This document shows, in pieces, positions 36,595-49,140 of a DNA stretch of 64,000 bases. Position numbers and translations under genes: made by a program. The stretch lies in contig NC_063160.1 in assembly GCF_020921035.1 (NCBI RefSeq), positions 16,395,095 through 16,459,094 on the forward strand, written 5' to 3'. The DNA comes from Rhodamnia argentea (lineage: Eukaryota > Streptophyta > Magnoliopsida > Myrtales > Myrtaceae). The first letter of the stretch is position 1. Every line of letters begins with the position of its first letter. Below the pieces are notes generated by a model. It was not told the DNA's origin, did no database searches, and saw only the letters and a program-made list of their open reading frames with translations.

Positions 36595-37529
36595 GACCTG
36601 TTTGTTTCGTCTTTGAGTTGGAAGAGAACTGGTGTGCGCCTTTGAGCTTTGATCGAATCAAATGTTTTGGTCTTTTTTGGGAAGACGAAGATTCAAGTCG
36701 GATTAGGATAATGTCAATTAAGTTTTGAACTGGCGGCGTTGGACGGTAGAAGTCCAGTTGCAGAACAATGCCAAAATAGGCATGTAAATACCAGTAGGGT
36801 TTGAATCTCAAACATTGTCCTCAATAATTTCAATGTGTGGGAAAATTACAAAAGAAAATTATATACCTATTGTACTTATGTCAATTCAATCATAAATCTT
36901 TCAATTGTTCCAATTAAGACCATCTAACTAATTTTGATAGGAAAACATGCCACGTCAGTGCCGGTCGTCCTATATGGCCACCAGAGCTGACGTGGACAAC
37001 TTTTTAAGTTTTTTGTGAATTTTCTTTTCTTTTCTATTGAGATTTTTTTCCTTTTTTTTTTTTTCCTCTTTTGCTGGTGGCCAGTCTTAGGCTATAGCTG
37101 GAGAGGACTGAGCGAGGTCACCCTTGCCCAATTTGGTGAGGGCTGCCTTCACTGGCCACAAGCAAGGGATGGACTCGCTTGGGCCAAGGTGATCCTCAAG
37201 GTGACCCTCGCCACTGGCAAGGGCAGCCCTTGCCGACATTCGGTTAAAAATAAAAACAAAAAATTTTCAAAAATTTCATAATATTATTAAAAAAAAGAAA
37301 GAGTCCACATCAGCTGTTGTCGTGCCACGAGCCTTTCTTACTGTGAAAAGGGATGACAAATGCAGAAGAGCAAACCCTAAAATGTCGAACATTTATCTTT
37401 TACGAAAAGCTAAAGCGAGGCGGACTATTCCAAGAATGGAAATTTCGAAATGTACTTTTTGTTTTCCATTTAACTGGGTTTTGTAAAGGGAAATGCCGCT
37501 GGTGTGCAATTACCCCACGATTCAGACCA
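36595..37529. repeat. Upstream of the RING gene, with Mutator-type repeat remnants
   Basis: 36838-36990 is one arm of the MITE family of 46827-47172 (it starts gggaaaattac). 37040-37250 is a G+C-rich repeat core (gaggtcacccttgcccaa, ctcgccactggcaagggc) related in style to the core of the foldback element at 33.5-33.7 kb. No gene is seen. Confidence 0.5.
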
Positions 37530-37770
37530 GGTACAGCAGCGAGCAATGCAAAGCCCAAGCTACACTCAGCCTCGCCGAGACCTGCCTCTCCATGCAAGCC
37601 CTCACGCTCCTGCCTCCACGACCACCCATGAATATGATCCTCGCCAAGATGGTCCCTTCATGGGGGTCTCGGCCTCCGGCAACTTGCAGTACGCGCAGTA
37701 CCTGTTCGACCGAAATCCTCACCCCAAACGCCTTCTTCCAATGGCTGCTGCCCGGACATGTTGATGTCAT
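37530..37770 (+). pseudogene. PPR gene fragment (PLS-class N-terminal region)
   Basis: Short pieces in shifting frames read SLAETCLSMQ, then MILAKM, then ASGNLQYAQYLFDRNPHP, then NAFFQW. In order these match the start of plant PLS-class PPR proteins, where a cluster such as LLETCKSMQ is followed by H-Q-M and by SGNLxYAxxLFDxIPxPNxFLWN. The remainder of the gene is absent and the frame is broken twice within 200 bp, so it is a relic. It is unrelated in position and class to the P-class PPR gene at 22.6-26.3 kb. Confidence 0.5.
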
Positions 37771-39706
37771 TGGATGAACTATCTGTCACCAGCTTGACCA
37801 AGCACGTTCTTTATGCGCCTTAGAGAAGACGCATTGTTGGGTTTTACCAATTTCCGATTTTCCTCATCTCCCCTCTTTGTTAGGATTTAGCGCACAAACC
37901 ACGAACAAAGTAAAGCGAAAAAAACGAAAAAAGGAAATCGAGACACAATATTTAACCCAATTCACTTTTAAACTAAGACTACATTCAGCAGAAAAATTCA
38001 CTATAATTAGCATCTCGCACCTCTCGGTTAAATCCCTCAAGTACAAAAGGAAGAGATAATATATAGTAGCTATTTATGGGCCCAAATCCAAGTAGAACAC
38101 CCGTGCTTTTGTGTCCATAGAGAGTATAAACCACATCCCAACATCCTCTCATTTGGTTAATACTTCACATGCATCTTTAGACCCAACTCAGTTGCACACT
38201 ATTCATATTTTTCTGCACTCACTACCTTTGTCAAAAGTAAGCAAGACCCCGTGCTTTCCCTAGTCAAAAGTGAGCGGGACCTTGTGCTTTCCTATCGAAG
38301 GGAGTATGAACACATCCCAACACTCTCAATATTCGCTACATTAATTGTGCGAGTTGATAGACCTAAAAGATTTATTTTTCCTCTCCGTCATGCTACTTTC
38401 AGATTTCTTTGAACTTAATCGAGCAATCGTAATACGTGTGTATACTCTGTTTTAATGGAGTTTCAAGTTTCGTTGGGTTATTAGATGTTGCAAGGAAGCA
38501 AAAACACCGACTTTATCCAATGCTTCATGAACTGACGTTGAGAATCGAGGTCAAAAGCAACCCAGCGTTGGGTCGAAGCAATCAAATACTCTGCGAAGTA
38601 TTGTCTCACTTCTATTGATATGCAAAATTCACATCCTCAAGGGATTTGCTCGACTTATTATCCTTCTATTCGCTGAAATTCTTTGTACATTGCCAAAAAT
38701 CGGTGAAAGAACTGCAACAAAGTTTGGTTTTTCGTATGCCATTCTTGTTCCATTCTTCACTCTCGACTCTGCCACTCTCTAAACTTTCTCTCTACGGTCA
38801 GGGGAGTCTAAGTCAAACTGCGATAGGTGGGATAGTTTAGGCGCTCCAACGATCCAAGGAAGCCTAAATGATCGGCCCGCTGTTGCACGTAAGTCAAGCA
38901 AAGTTGGTCCTGAGATATGCACGCTAGCGGTAAAACAAGAAAGTCGAAGAGCTTCTACCATTCAAATCCTCTACTTACCATGGCCATGAATTAAATGTGG
39001 AATTGCGAGTTTATCTCTCAGGCAGGAGTTCTTGACGTTTCGCCCTCAGGAGGCCCGATCGATGGCGAGATCCCAATACGTGTTTATCGTTGCAACCCCA
39101 GAGCTGGCCATGTGATGATCTTCCACATTACCCTGTTCTTATAACAACCGCATGGATTTTGCTGAAGTAGGCAATGAGCGATTTTCAGAATCCTGCTATA
39201 TAGAGTTGATAAATAATCAGACCAGTAAAAAACATGTTCAAAACAAGACATGCACTTTGATAGGATAGGATGTTAGGCGATTCGAAAAATCTGGGCATAG
39301 GCTTTGGACTAACGGTGGCTGAAACCGCTTGGGAATATAGTAACAGCTCGTAATATCCTACTGGTAAGTTGATCTGCCGAGAAGAAATCAGGTAGTGTTA
39401 CCTGCAACATCGGCGTAGCGAAATCAAACACATAGAAAAAGCACTCTGAATCAAGGAAGAAGCGGCTCAAACAGTGTATGATGTTGAGAGGGTAGGATGT
39501 TATGCAAATCAAAATCACAACCTAGAGTCCCTTAGTCTCGTTAGCTACCGAATCAAGGCTTTCTCCGGTTATCTCACTTTCAAATGCGATAATACGAGAT
39601 TGTATGATTGGAGCAGTTTCTTCCAATCTTACGACAACCAACTGGAGGGGAACTAATTCTGTCATTGCCTTATAGCTCATTGTTCTTGGTCCATGCCTTA
39701 CATTTG
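37771..39706. other. Intergenic, nothing firm
   Basis: About 1.9 kb of AT-rich DNA. Around 38200-38310 a sequence containing caaaagtaagcaagaccccgtgctttccc-like text is repeated once nearby. No gene is supported. A weak F-box/LRR-like reading at 38779-38961 was rejected. Confidence 0.4.
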
Positions 39707-40483
39707 AGGAGGGTGGTGCGGCCCTCCTCAACTCCGCTTCGACCTCTCCCAGCCGGTCTTCCAGCGCATCGCGCAGTACAGGGCCGGGATCGTTCCCGTG
39801 GTCTACCGAAGGTATAGCCTAGACATTATTTGCTTGCCTCCTGTTGTGAGGTCTCATATGTGTGTGCGCACAAATCATGCTACTTCTTAGGTAGTAAAAA
39901 TTATAGTCGAATCTAGCGTTAAATCAATTCGTTCGGGTTCGAATTTTGGCTTTCCCTCAGCGGAAGCAAAAATATTGCGCTCTTCATAGACAGTAGTACT
40001 ACCAAATAATATACTAGGACCCTACTTGGAGTCCTACCCATTATTTGTCAATCGATGCATTTAATGCCAAGGAGTTTAGACAAATGTTCCACTCAAATAA
40101 TTCAATACGGATCCCTCTGCACTTTGTCGGCGCTAATCGCACTTCTTTCGCAACGGGTACTTCTTTGCAGAGTGAGGTGCAGGAGAAGCGGAGGGATCCG
40201 ATTCACCATCAACGGCCACTCTTACTTCAACCTCGTGCTCGTAACCAATGTTGGTGGAGCCGGGGGTTACGAGCACTCTGTGTCCATCAAAGGATCGAGG
40301 ACCCGGTAGCGACCCATGTCGAGAAATTGCGGACAGAGCTGGCAGAGTGACTTTTACCTCAACGGACAGAGCCTCTCTTTCCTAGTCACCGCCAGTGATG
40401 ACCGGAGCATCGTGTCCGACAATGTAGCCCCCTCTAGTTGGTCCTTCAGCCAGACTTATTCTGGAGGCCACTTCCACTACTAA
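39707..40483 (+). pseudogene. Expansin pseudogene, copy 2 (end of exon 2, intron, exon 3)
   Basis: This is collinear with 30328-31101 of the intact expansin. It holds the end of exon 2 ([26 protein letters not shown], with HFD changed to RFD), the second intron, and exon 3 from the [21 protein letters not shown] region to the stop at 40481-40483. Exon 1, the signal peptide and most of the barrel domain are missing. An in-frame TAG replaces Trp after GSRTR (near 40307), and an extra codon appears in AGGYEHSVS. It cannot make an expansin. Confidence 0.88.
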
Positions 40484-41815
40484 TTTGAACCCGTGGACCC
40501 AACTCTTTACTAGCACAAGTTGTGCACTACATTTTTAGCTCGAAAATCGAACTTGGATTTCTATGTTCCTTTTTTTTTTTTTTTCTTGTGGCCTGTCGGT
40601 GATCGTTTCAAACCGAGCACGAATTCAATCAGCATGTTGAAGTTGAAAGACTCAATGAATTCTCTAAGGAATTGGTGATTGAATCATTGTAGGGTTAGTG
40701 TACATGTGAGGGAAAGTCACGTCTTTGGCAAGATCGATAGCGAGTTGAGCCGAGTGCAAAGCAAACCCTCAAACTTTGAAAATGAACGATCGAGAAGTGA
40801 TGCAATCCACTCTCCCACTGAAAGAGAAACCAACGTGCCATGTCTTTACTAAGTTGGACATAGCAGAAAATCTATCATCGACCAAGACATGGTTCAATTA
40901 ACACAAGTGGGACTGAGTGACGCACACCCGGCCCAATCTTAATGTACTTGAATCGTGAAGTACTGCTTGTACACTTCCATTTGCAGTATAGTACACACCG
41001 AGACCGACTTCGTTTTTGGTTCATCTGAAACAAAGATGTACAGATCTAGAGGGATTGATCATCAGTGTCGTTTCCAGAGAATGAGGTTGTTTTTTTTTTT
41101 TTTTTTTCGCTTTATTGAAATAGGAAATGTCCCCGTCTAATTTGATAAGTTAGCGAACTAAAATGCGTAGGGAAACAGTTACTTCCATTTCACCTTGTCC
41201 ACTCTTGCTCGTACAAGAATGTCCGGTTCTTCTTTGTTTCACCTCACGGCCGAATACACTCTTAGGTAAGTTCAGTTGTCGGCAGATATTTTACCTTAGA
41301 ATCACAAAATTTGGCATCCAAGACCCAATGATTCTTGCGTTGTGATGCCGTACCAACGAGCTTGTTGTTGTACTGTTGCCCGTGAACCCAAGGCCCTCGG
41401 CCTCAAATATATCACACAACGCAAGCGGGGTAGTCCAAATATCAAGGGGTAATCCCCTGATAAAAGGGTCACGTCGATAGAAATATATTACATAATTCTG
41501 TGGATTAATCTAGTTATCTTGATCGATTGTAATTTCCGTTCTAATATTATGTTACTATACGATTAAAGCCTGTAGATAAGTTCTTTCATAACTCATTAAT
41601 AAAATGCAGAAATTCCACAATTTTATTATCCGTTTTATTCTTATCATCGTCTTTTATGAAGTTACTGGTTTGAGCTATATCGCGAGCAAACTTCTTACCG
41701 GTTTGTGCCTTGGGGTATTTTCTATTTGGTGTGAAGAAACTTGTTGACTTTTGACATGCCGTGTGAATAGATGGAGTAGTCGTGGTCCAAACCGAACATC
41801 TCGTTGTGAGTGTTG
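40484..41815. repeat. Duplicated expansin downstream flank, copy 2
   Basis: Collinear with 31102-33045 with indels. About 41470-41640 is present only here and is AT-rich. No gene is seen. Confidence 0.75.
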
Positions 41816-41956
41816 GAGCCTTGTAACGTATAGAGGGATAGTTGAACTAGTTGCTCTACTCCCCACCCTTTTCACTTATCAAAATAGGCTCCTCATGTAT
41901 TAAAAGACGTATACATCATTATTTATATTAAGCACCGTTTATACATACTTAGAGTC

Positions 41957-42392
41957 GGTATGGTAACACCCCTCGAAAAGTGTTTCTATCCCAAAAGTGT
42001 TCCCGAAACACTTTTGGAACGTAAACGCGTATGGTTGAAAAATACTCCAAAAGTGTTCCGGGAACACTTTTGAAGCCAAAAAAAAGAAACAAAAAAAACT
42101 TGTTTCTGGATTTTGGAACACTTTTTAGAAACAACTCGACGGCGAGCTTGTGCAAGCCACGGCTACCCGTCGTCGGTCGTTGGCCGCCGCCGGTCGCCAT
42201 TGGTCGCTATTCATCGCGGCCGAGGCCGCCGCCGCCGCCGGTTGTAGATCCTTCCTTTTGGTGAAAAAATGTTTTTTTTTATACTTGTCAAACGCGTTTC
42301 TGTCCCCAAAAATCGTAACCAAGAACAGAAACACAAAAAAATGTTTCTGTTCCAAATATGTTTTGAGGAACAGAAACATTACCATACATACC
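41957..42392. mobile_element. MITE with GGTATGGTAA-type ends (Mutator-like candidate)
   Basis: About 436 bp. The left end is GGTATGGTAAcacc; the right end, reverse complemented, is GGTATGTATGGTAATGTTTC. The interior repeats aagtgttcc/ggaacactt and gtttctgttcc motifs in both orientations around a G+C-rich (cgccgccg) centre. Flanks cttagagtc and tttagtgcc may be a diverged 9-bp target duplication. No coding capacity. Confidence 0.6.
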
Positions 42393-45300
42393 TTTAGTGC
42401 CACGATTCCCCCTTATACACTCAAGGTTCGCCTATCTCCACATCGCTCCTATACCCAAAAGCCTGCATCTACAAAAGTCGAGCCATACTCTACAGTCGGC
42501 CATCGCGCACACCTACTCATCGATGTCATCGTCCCTGTCGAATCCCCTAAACGGACCAATCATCTCGCCGCCGATGTTAAGTTACTAAGCGACATGTCAA
42601 TAGGGAATGCATTTTAGGAGACCCATGTCAACCCACATTGTGGAACTATATTTAGTAAGCATTAACGTTGATTTGAGTATGGGTGCATCTTCAAGAGTAC
42701 CCTCAAAATATATAGGAGCTCCATAGCGCGATACTGGTAGGACATCCATCTTGTCTATCCCAAAAAAATAATAATAATAAAGAGATGTATCGAGGCTCAA
42801 TAAATAAAATCTCTAAATCTAATGTAGGAGTTCACTAACCACTCCACCTGAATAACAAGGAATTCATGCAATACATAAATGCATGGGCATACATCTTTTA
42901 TGACACACTCTGTTGTGTGATGAATTTCATTAGATACAAACGAATGACATATTATATCATGATACGCCAATATCATCAAGTGTTCTATCAATGTGAATAT
43001 ATGCATACACATGAACATGCACTATCATTTTTACTTTCCCTTCCGAACTCTTCCAGGGCATCCAAGATTGCACAATATGGGCATCTCAACTCCGAAGTAT
43101 CCCGATCACACAGCAGGGCATTCCCAACTCATGGATGTCTCAAAACTCTAGAGGCATCCTGAAACTTTCGAGGCATCGTTACCATTATGTGGTCAACGGA
43201 ATACTTTAATTATGTTATACATATTCATCATGCAAAATGGTGCTTATGAAATACAAACACGGTGACTTTTCATGCATCACAGTAATTACCACGTCTTCTT
43301 GTTCTCATGTCACCAAGGAATACTTTAAAATCAACATATTCAGAATAAAAATAATAAACACTTTTCCTCGAAACCAATTAATACCTTTATCATGCTTTCT
43401 CTCTCTCGTATATGGCCATTCGACGAGCTTCCTCTTCCATCGATGACTTCCTGCTACATTAAAAGCCCCATTCTCTTTCTTTCTTGTTTTTCTTTTTATT
43501 TGACTATGACTTCGACCATCTATGGCATGATTTTCCCTCGATGGTCTCCTCCTTTCATTTATGGAAGTTGGCTTTCATCGATGACATTTTTATTTTCCTT
43601 TTCTCTTTCTTAATCGATGGTTTACAGCCACCATTATGCCATATTGTTATTATTTTGTTTTTGTAAAAACAGTAACTCGTCAATTATAACCCAAAAACAA
43701 AAAAATTTACAGCCCGAAAATATAGAAAGCTCCTTAACTTGTTTTCAACACTAAGAAATTGACAACGCAGTTATTTTCGGGCTTTCTCCATCAAATATAC
43801 TGCTGATTCTTGTGGAATGCACTGATACACCTCCGCTGCATACAAAAATCACCAATTCAAGTAAAACGAACATAACTTTCCACCACCCAATCACTGTGAC
43901 CTTCTCGTACTTTTCATCAAAATTCACACAAAAATCAACGACCATCGAACAACCAATCCAAGAGCACTAAGTATATCATTCTAACTTAGTGCTTAAAGTT
44001 TTCACTTACCTCGAAGGGAACTTGAAAAAGGCTTTTACCACCTTGAAGATTATTAAAGGATGAAGTCTTTGGAGGAAAACTTCTTCAAGAGTGTTAAGTT
44101 TGTGAGAGTTACGGCCAAAGTGCAAATGGTCCTCCGATATTACCAAAGTAAAAATAGTGAGGGTGAGATTGTTCTCGAGGTAAAATTACAAGTGCCATAA
44201 ATTTCTTTAGTGTTTGGCCAAGTGTAAGAAGTGTTGGTGACTCATATGAAGAGGAGTAGTGCCTTTGTCTCCATAGAACAATTGCTCTTGCATGCCATTA
44301 GACACCTAAATGTCTTGACCCCACTTAATACAAGTGTCCTCTCTCAAGTGGCAAGTAGTCCACTAGGTGTCTTAATGAGGTGAAAATATGAAGATGAAAC
44401 GGTGAAAAAGTGGAGCTTCCTGCGTAGGTGAGTGGCTTCCAGTTAGAGCAACTAAACACTAGTAGCATTGGTTAAAAAAATAGATGATAAATCCATGTCT
44501 CCTTAAATATACTAAAATGATGGGTAAATGATATCGGATGTTACGAAAATATTGATTTAATAAATTTGAAATACAAAAATCACTAAATGTAACCTTCGAG
44601 AAAATGTTCTTTCTCAACGACAATCCAAAATTTGCCGTGAACAAATAAATTGACAACCATTAATTTAATCGAGTCTAAGACAATTACTAATAAGGAAAAT
44701 CATTCACAAAATTTACCACCCTACTACGACTCATCTGAATTATAAGCTAAATGATATTTAGCTTTATATTCTAAATACCATTACCGAATACAAAAATTTC
44801 AGAATGTTGCACGGAAGACCAATGAAAAAACGGCGATCAAGGCGACTTCCGCGCAAAGCCACTTGCCTACCTTCTTATGTAAAATGTAAAGGATGCGGGC
44901 ATTAGTATATGTAAGGATGCTTAAGCTTCAATTTTGAAGGTAAATCTCAAAGAACCTAGATAAAAGGATAAATAAAGAATGAAACATAACCTCACATTGC
45001 TTTAAGCATAGAAAAGGAAAATGGGTGATTTTCGTCCTATTCAACTAGTAAATAGGTAATTCCTAAGTTTTTTTTTTTTTTTTGGTTGAAAAGTAATTCC
45101 TGAGATTGAAATTCCCAAAAAGTATCACTTCTAAATTCATGACGTATTCTGGTTCTATTTTGCTTATCCCGGCCACGCCAGCCATGGGCGACGTGGGAGT
45201 TGATTTCTTAGGGGCTATATCATCTTTTACAATGAAGTGATTTTCTTCGTATTCAACTGGTAAATAAGTAACCCCTAAGATTGAAATTTCCAGAAATTAT

Positions 45301-45480
45301 CACTTTTAAATTCGTGACGTATTCTAGTTATGTTTTGCTTATCTTCTATGTTGCTCAAACTCATCTTATCCTCGCAAGCTTCTTTTATAAAGAACTGATA
45401 AAATTGTTTATTTATGAGAAGTTTGGAAAGAAAACATAAAGGCCGATATTATTGTTTGTGCCATCATCAATAGAGCAATT
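42393..45480. other. Intergenic, AT-rich, with one local duplication
   Basis: About 3.1 kb with no supported gene. Two related stretches of about 90 bp lie at 45030-45165 and 45235-45350 (gattttcgtcctattcaact against gattttcttcgtattcaact, then ttcatgacgtattctggtt against ttcgtgacgtattctagtt). They form a direct duplication just upstream of the SWEET fragment. Confidence 0.5.
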
Positions 45481-45489
45481 TAGAGTGGA

Positions 45490-45870
45490 TCTGCACCTCG
45501 CAGCTCTGCTGAATTGCGGATTCTTCACCATTTACGGCTTGGCTCATCATGTTCGTCAACATCATGGGCCTCTTAATGGAGATTGCATGCGTAGCCATTT
45601 ACCTTTGTTATGTTGACAACAATACAAAGGTATGATTCCTTCCTTCATTTCTTTGATGTTTACTGTCAAAATTACTAATGCCCGAATCTTTTTCCTTTCA
45701 CAGAAGAAGGTAGCCTACTTAGGCTTCCTCGGATCGCTCTAGGCTTCATTTCTTTGACATTTACTTTCAAAATAACTAATGCCATCCTTTTTTTTTTTTT
45801 TGGCCAAAAAGGTGGCCTACATAGGCACTGTAGGCTTCATTGGATCGTTGGAGCACTTAAACTAAGCCTT
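45490..45870 (+). pseudogene. SWEET sugar transporter fragment (middle exons), plus strand
   Basis: Reads LLNCGFFTIYGL, then after a frame change NIMGLLMEIACVAIYLCYVDNNTK up to a GT donor at 45629/45630. After an 74-bp intron ending CAG the next exon starts KKVAYLGFLGSL (45704). This is the second-to-fourth membrane-helix region of a MtN3/SWEET protein. The intron and the start of the next exon are duplicated immediately downstream (45744-45860, again with a CTAATGCC tract and KVAYIG). The first exons and the second half are absent. The same exon occurs in inverted orientation at 51200-51400. Confidence 0.7.
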
Positions 45871-46826
45871 TTCTAGGGATCACTTGTTTGAATCACCCGG
45901 ATCGTAGAAAGGGGAAGTCTTTAGAGAGAAGCTTTAATCTGTAAAGTTTGTTCAGAGTCCAGCTTCGTAGAGCTAAATGCTAAGGCACTCGAGTTCTTTC
46001 TTACCTAAATAAACTATTTTCTTAATATATGCATATATATACACACACACACATTTTTCTTGCTTGCGACCAAAAAAAAATTCGACCACCTATTCAGAAA
46101 TCAACCCTCGCCACCGTATTGTTCTAATACATTGTGGTTGCTGAATCATCTGGTTCTAACTTAATTATGTGTTTTATTTACTTTCGACCGAAAAAAAATA
46201 AAAAATGATCGACCATTGGTCTTTATTAGAATTTTAAGGTCTGAAGGCCCAGATCGGTCACATATGAAGAAGCAAAAGACATGCCTGGAAACCCGATCTG
46301 GACCGAGGGAATCAATACGGGCTGGACCGGGCTTTCGGGCTTGTGGTTTTTTCCCACCAACCTCTGGTGTGGAGATAGTAGTGTTGATATACACCGAAGA
46401 TCAGCCTAGATTGTTCCAAATCGGAGAGCTCGCCGGACTCAGTCGCGGTGGGGGTGGTGCGCCATCACAAAGGAACCTTCACTAATGGCTTTGCATGCTC
46501 GGTTTAAGCCGGATCAGCCGCGGCAGCCGAAACCCTAGCCCTCCTTTGCTGCCTGCAGTTCTTGGAGGAAGAGCTTGATCGAGATGTGCTTCGTGTGAGA
46601 AACGTGGAAGTACAAACTGATTGTAACTTTGCTACTGAAGTGTATCCTTTTTGGGGAAGCGAAGCCCATGGGACGTCCGGGCTTGGATGGATGACCGCAA
46701 AGCAAAGCTGGCCCAACTTGATTATGTGAGTGAGCCTGACACGTTGCCCGAGAGAGGCAAGGCAAAGCGGCAAAAAGAACTTCCTCCAAATTGGCTGTTT
46801 TATCCCCAAAATTCTATGATGGATAT
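45871..46826. other. Intergenic, nothing firm
   Basis: AT-rich with a short CA/TA tract near 46030-46050. Open frames at 46216-46809 on both strands show no recognisable domain. Confidence 0.4.
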
Positions 46827-47172
46827 AGGGAAAATTACTAAAAAAGTCTTCAATCTATTGCACTTATGCCAATTTAGTCCTAAAATTTTCAATTGTGCCA
46901 ATTTGATCCTAAACTTTTTAATTATTTGCCAGACTAGTCCTAAACATTTTCATGAATTATCAATTTAGTTCTTTCAACAAATTACTCAAATAATAGATTT
47001 AGGACTAAATTGGCGAAATTTCAAAAGATTTAGGACTAAATTGGCGTAATTGAAAAGTTTAGGATTGAATTGCAAATTGTCGAAAATTTTGGGACTGAAT
47101 TGGCATAATTGAAAGATTTAGATTAAATTGGCACAAGTGTAATAGGTTTATGACTTTTTGGGTAATTTTCCC
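46827..47172. mobile_element. Mutator-type MITE with 9-bp target duplication
   Basis: 346 bp, nearly a complete palindrome: GGGAAAATTAC at the left and GTAATTTTCCC at the right, with long arms that repeat ccaatttagtcctaaa and its complement. It is flanked by the 9-bp direct repeat GATGGATAT at 46818-46826 and 47173-47181, the hallmark size for Mutator elements. No coding capacity. Partial relatives lie at 13490-13653, 36838-36990, 47560-47900 and 62770-62965. Confidence 0.88.
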
Positions 47173-47559
47173 GATGGATATTTATAGACAAACTTCCTTC
47201 GAGCTAATGAAATTTCAGCTATATATACCGTTCGGAAATAATTGGATTTATTCTTTAGTTTCCTATCTTTCATAAGTATGTGAAATAAAATGCACTACAA
47301 TTTTTCTTAGAAGCGAAATTGATACTTTGCTCTATTGACCTGTTAATGAGAAACAAATTTGATGTACAAACAATTGATCATCCGTAAATATTGAATGACA
47401 AAAGAGAAAAAAAAATCACTAAAACAGATAAATTATAGATAAACCATTCATCCTACATTGGATTATATCCCTTTTGCAGAAAAGGAAATTAAATTTTTTC
47501 TTCCCTTTTTTTTTTGGGACTTTTTCTTACCATTTTTGCAAGCACGAATGGTAATTTGT

Positions 47560-47900
47560 ATACAAAAATTATAGACAAAAAACTTGCCTTGTGTAACATA
47601 TGGAAAATTTATCCAATCAGTCGTAAACTTGTTATGCGGATGTCAACAATCATAAACTTTTCAGTTTTGCCAATTAAGTCCAAAACATTTGTGTGAAATT
47701 CTACTATAATCATTTCAACCAATTTTCATTGGTAATCGATGACGTGGCATGTGTCTTGTAGAACAACCACCGATAACCGAATAGCCACATCAGCAATTTT
47801 CGATGAAATTAGTCAAAAGGATTACATTAAAATTTCGCACAAAAAACCCAATTGGAAAAATTAGAAAATTTAGGATAGAATTGAAATTCGCACAACATAA
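47560..47900. repeat. Partial copy of the Mutator-type MITE family
   Basis: Contains ttttgccaattaagtccaaaac and, inverted, ttaggatagaattgaaatt, around a centre with gacgtggcat and agccacatcag. This is the same layout as the family member at 36838. Confidence 0.5.
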
Positions 47901-47936
47901 TATAGGGGCCTATTTTCTCTGACTTGACTCAACTTG

Positions 47937-48009
47937 ACTTACTTGACTCAGCGGTTAGAGTATCGCTTTCGTACGGGGAGAGTCATTGGTTCAAATCCAT
48001 TTTCACGTA
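47937..48009 (+). tRNA. tRNA-Thr(CGT)-like pseudogene
   Basis: The D arm (ACTC AGCGGTTA GAGT), the anticodon loop TTCGTAC giving anticodon CGT, and the T arm (ATTGG TTCAAAT CCATT) are recognisable with correct spacing. The acceptor arms (acttact and ttcacgt) do not pair well, and the anticodon stem has one mismatch. It is therefore a degenerate tRNA-Thr copy, or a tRNA-derived SINE head, rather than a working gene. Confidence 0.5.
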
Positions 48010-49140
48010 ACATTTTGCAGCAATTAATGGGAATCATGAAAGGGATCAATAAACTTGCGACGAAATATCTGTAAAATAATTACTAATTCGTTTGGCATTT
48101 ATTAATGTTTTATCCGTAAGTGGCTCATTGAACCAATTCCAAAGCAGTCTAGAATTATGTGTAGAAATTAAAGTCGACAATAAATCTCTAAAACAAATGT
48201 TTTTAGATTCAAGGTTTGAGTGTCAGAACTAATACTCTTTTCCGTTAATTATAGTACTTTTTTTAACTTCGAGACTTATTCGAATAATCAAATATCGTCA
48301 TTTTGCTTCCGAAATTAGAGGTACGACAGGAAAAAAACAACACAAGGTTTATTTGGTTTGTCGTCTTTCTTCATTTACCAAAGTATCGACAATCGCCTTC
48401 ATTCAAAGAAAATATTAGGAAGAATCAAGGCTTCATTTGTTTGACAAATGAATGATCTAGAAAATATTTTCCTAAAAAAAATTGCTTGCTTTGCTTAAAA
48501 TAAATAGTCGATGAAACATAATTTACTATCAAGAACAATTATGTTTAAATATTTTTATGGATGATAAAAAATTGTTCATTTATTTTTTCAAGCGATACAA
48601 GAGATTATTTTTGGAAAAATATTTTTCAAATAATTCATTTTTGGGGAGACAAATGCATTTTAATTATATATATGTAAATTCAAAAATCAAATGGTTATCC
48701 ATGAGTTTTACCACATACATGGCCAAATCCGTTCGCTTATATAAAATTTGGATTCTGGTGAATCTGGGGCTCTCCGTGCTTCATTGCTCGTTCTTGAAGG
48801 AGATTCCATCAAGGATCTCAATTTTGACCAGTGCAAAAGAAAAAATCAAGAGAGGGGAGAGCAATTTGGCAATGCTCGCATGGTCTTGATGCATAGAAGC
48901 TTATAATGTATCTAACGTCGAATTCCGTGGGTCTAACGTGGCTGAGTCGATTGGCTTCGTGTGCGTCGATTGAGACTGCACACTAATAAGCTTCACCGAG
49001 AGGCCAGTTTATAGTAAATCTGGTGTAGTGCAGATGATCTTAAGAACTAGTGAATATCCACATTCTGTCCTGATCGCGAGTATGTTTCATCACAGGATGG
49101 CAATTAAACGACGCGTGCGTTTATAAGTTCGTACTAGTCT
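48010..49140. other. Intergenic with a family 1 MITE
   Basis: AT-rich. The family 1 foldback copy occupies about 48425-48665. Nothing else is recognised before the expansin pseudogene. Confidence 0.4.
48425..48665. repeat. AT-rich foldback MITE, family 1
   Basis: The left arm is cttcatttgtttgacaaatg, aatgatctagaaaatatttt. The inverted right arm ends ttcatttttggggagacaaatg. About 240 bp, no coding capacity. Confidence 0.7.

Noticed and set aside
38779-38961. Minus-strand reading (SVHISGPTLLDLRATAG, APKLSHL) resembling an F-box/LRR repeat
   Set aside because: Only about 60 residues, with no F-box or further repeats on either side; the resemblance is too short to support.
46216-46809. Open frames of 84-105 codons on both strands
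   Set aside because: No domain or codon pattern; next to a MITE and in duplicated intergenic DNA.
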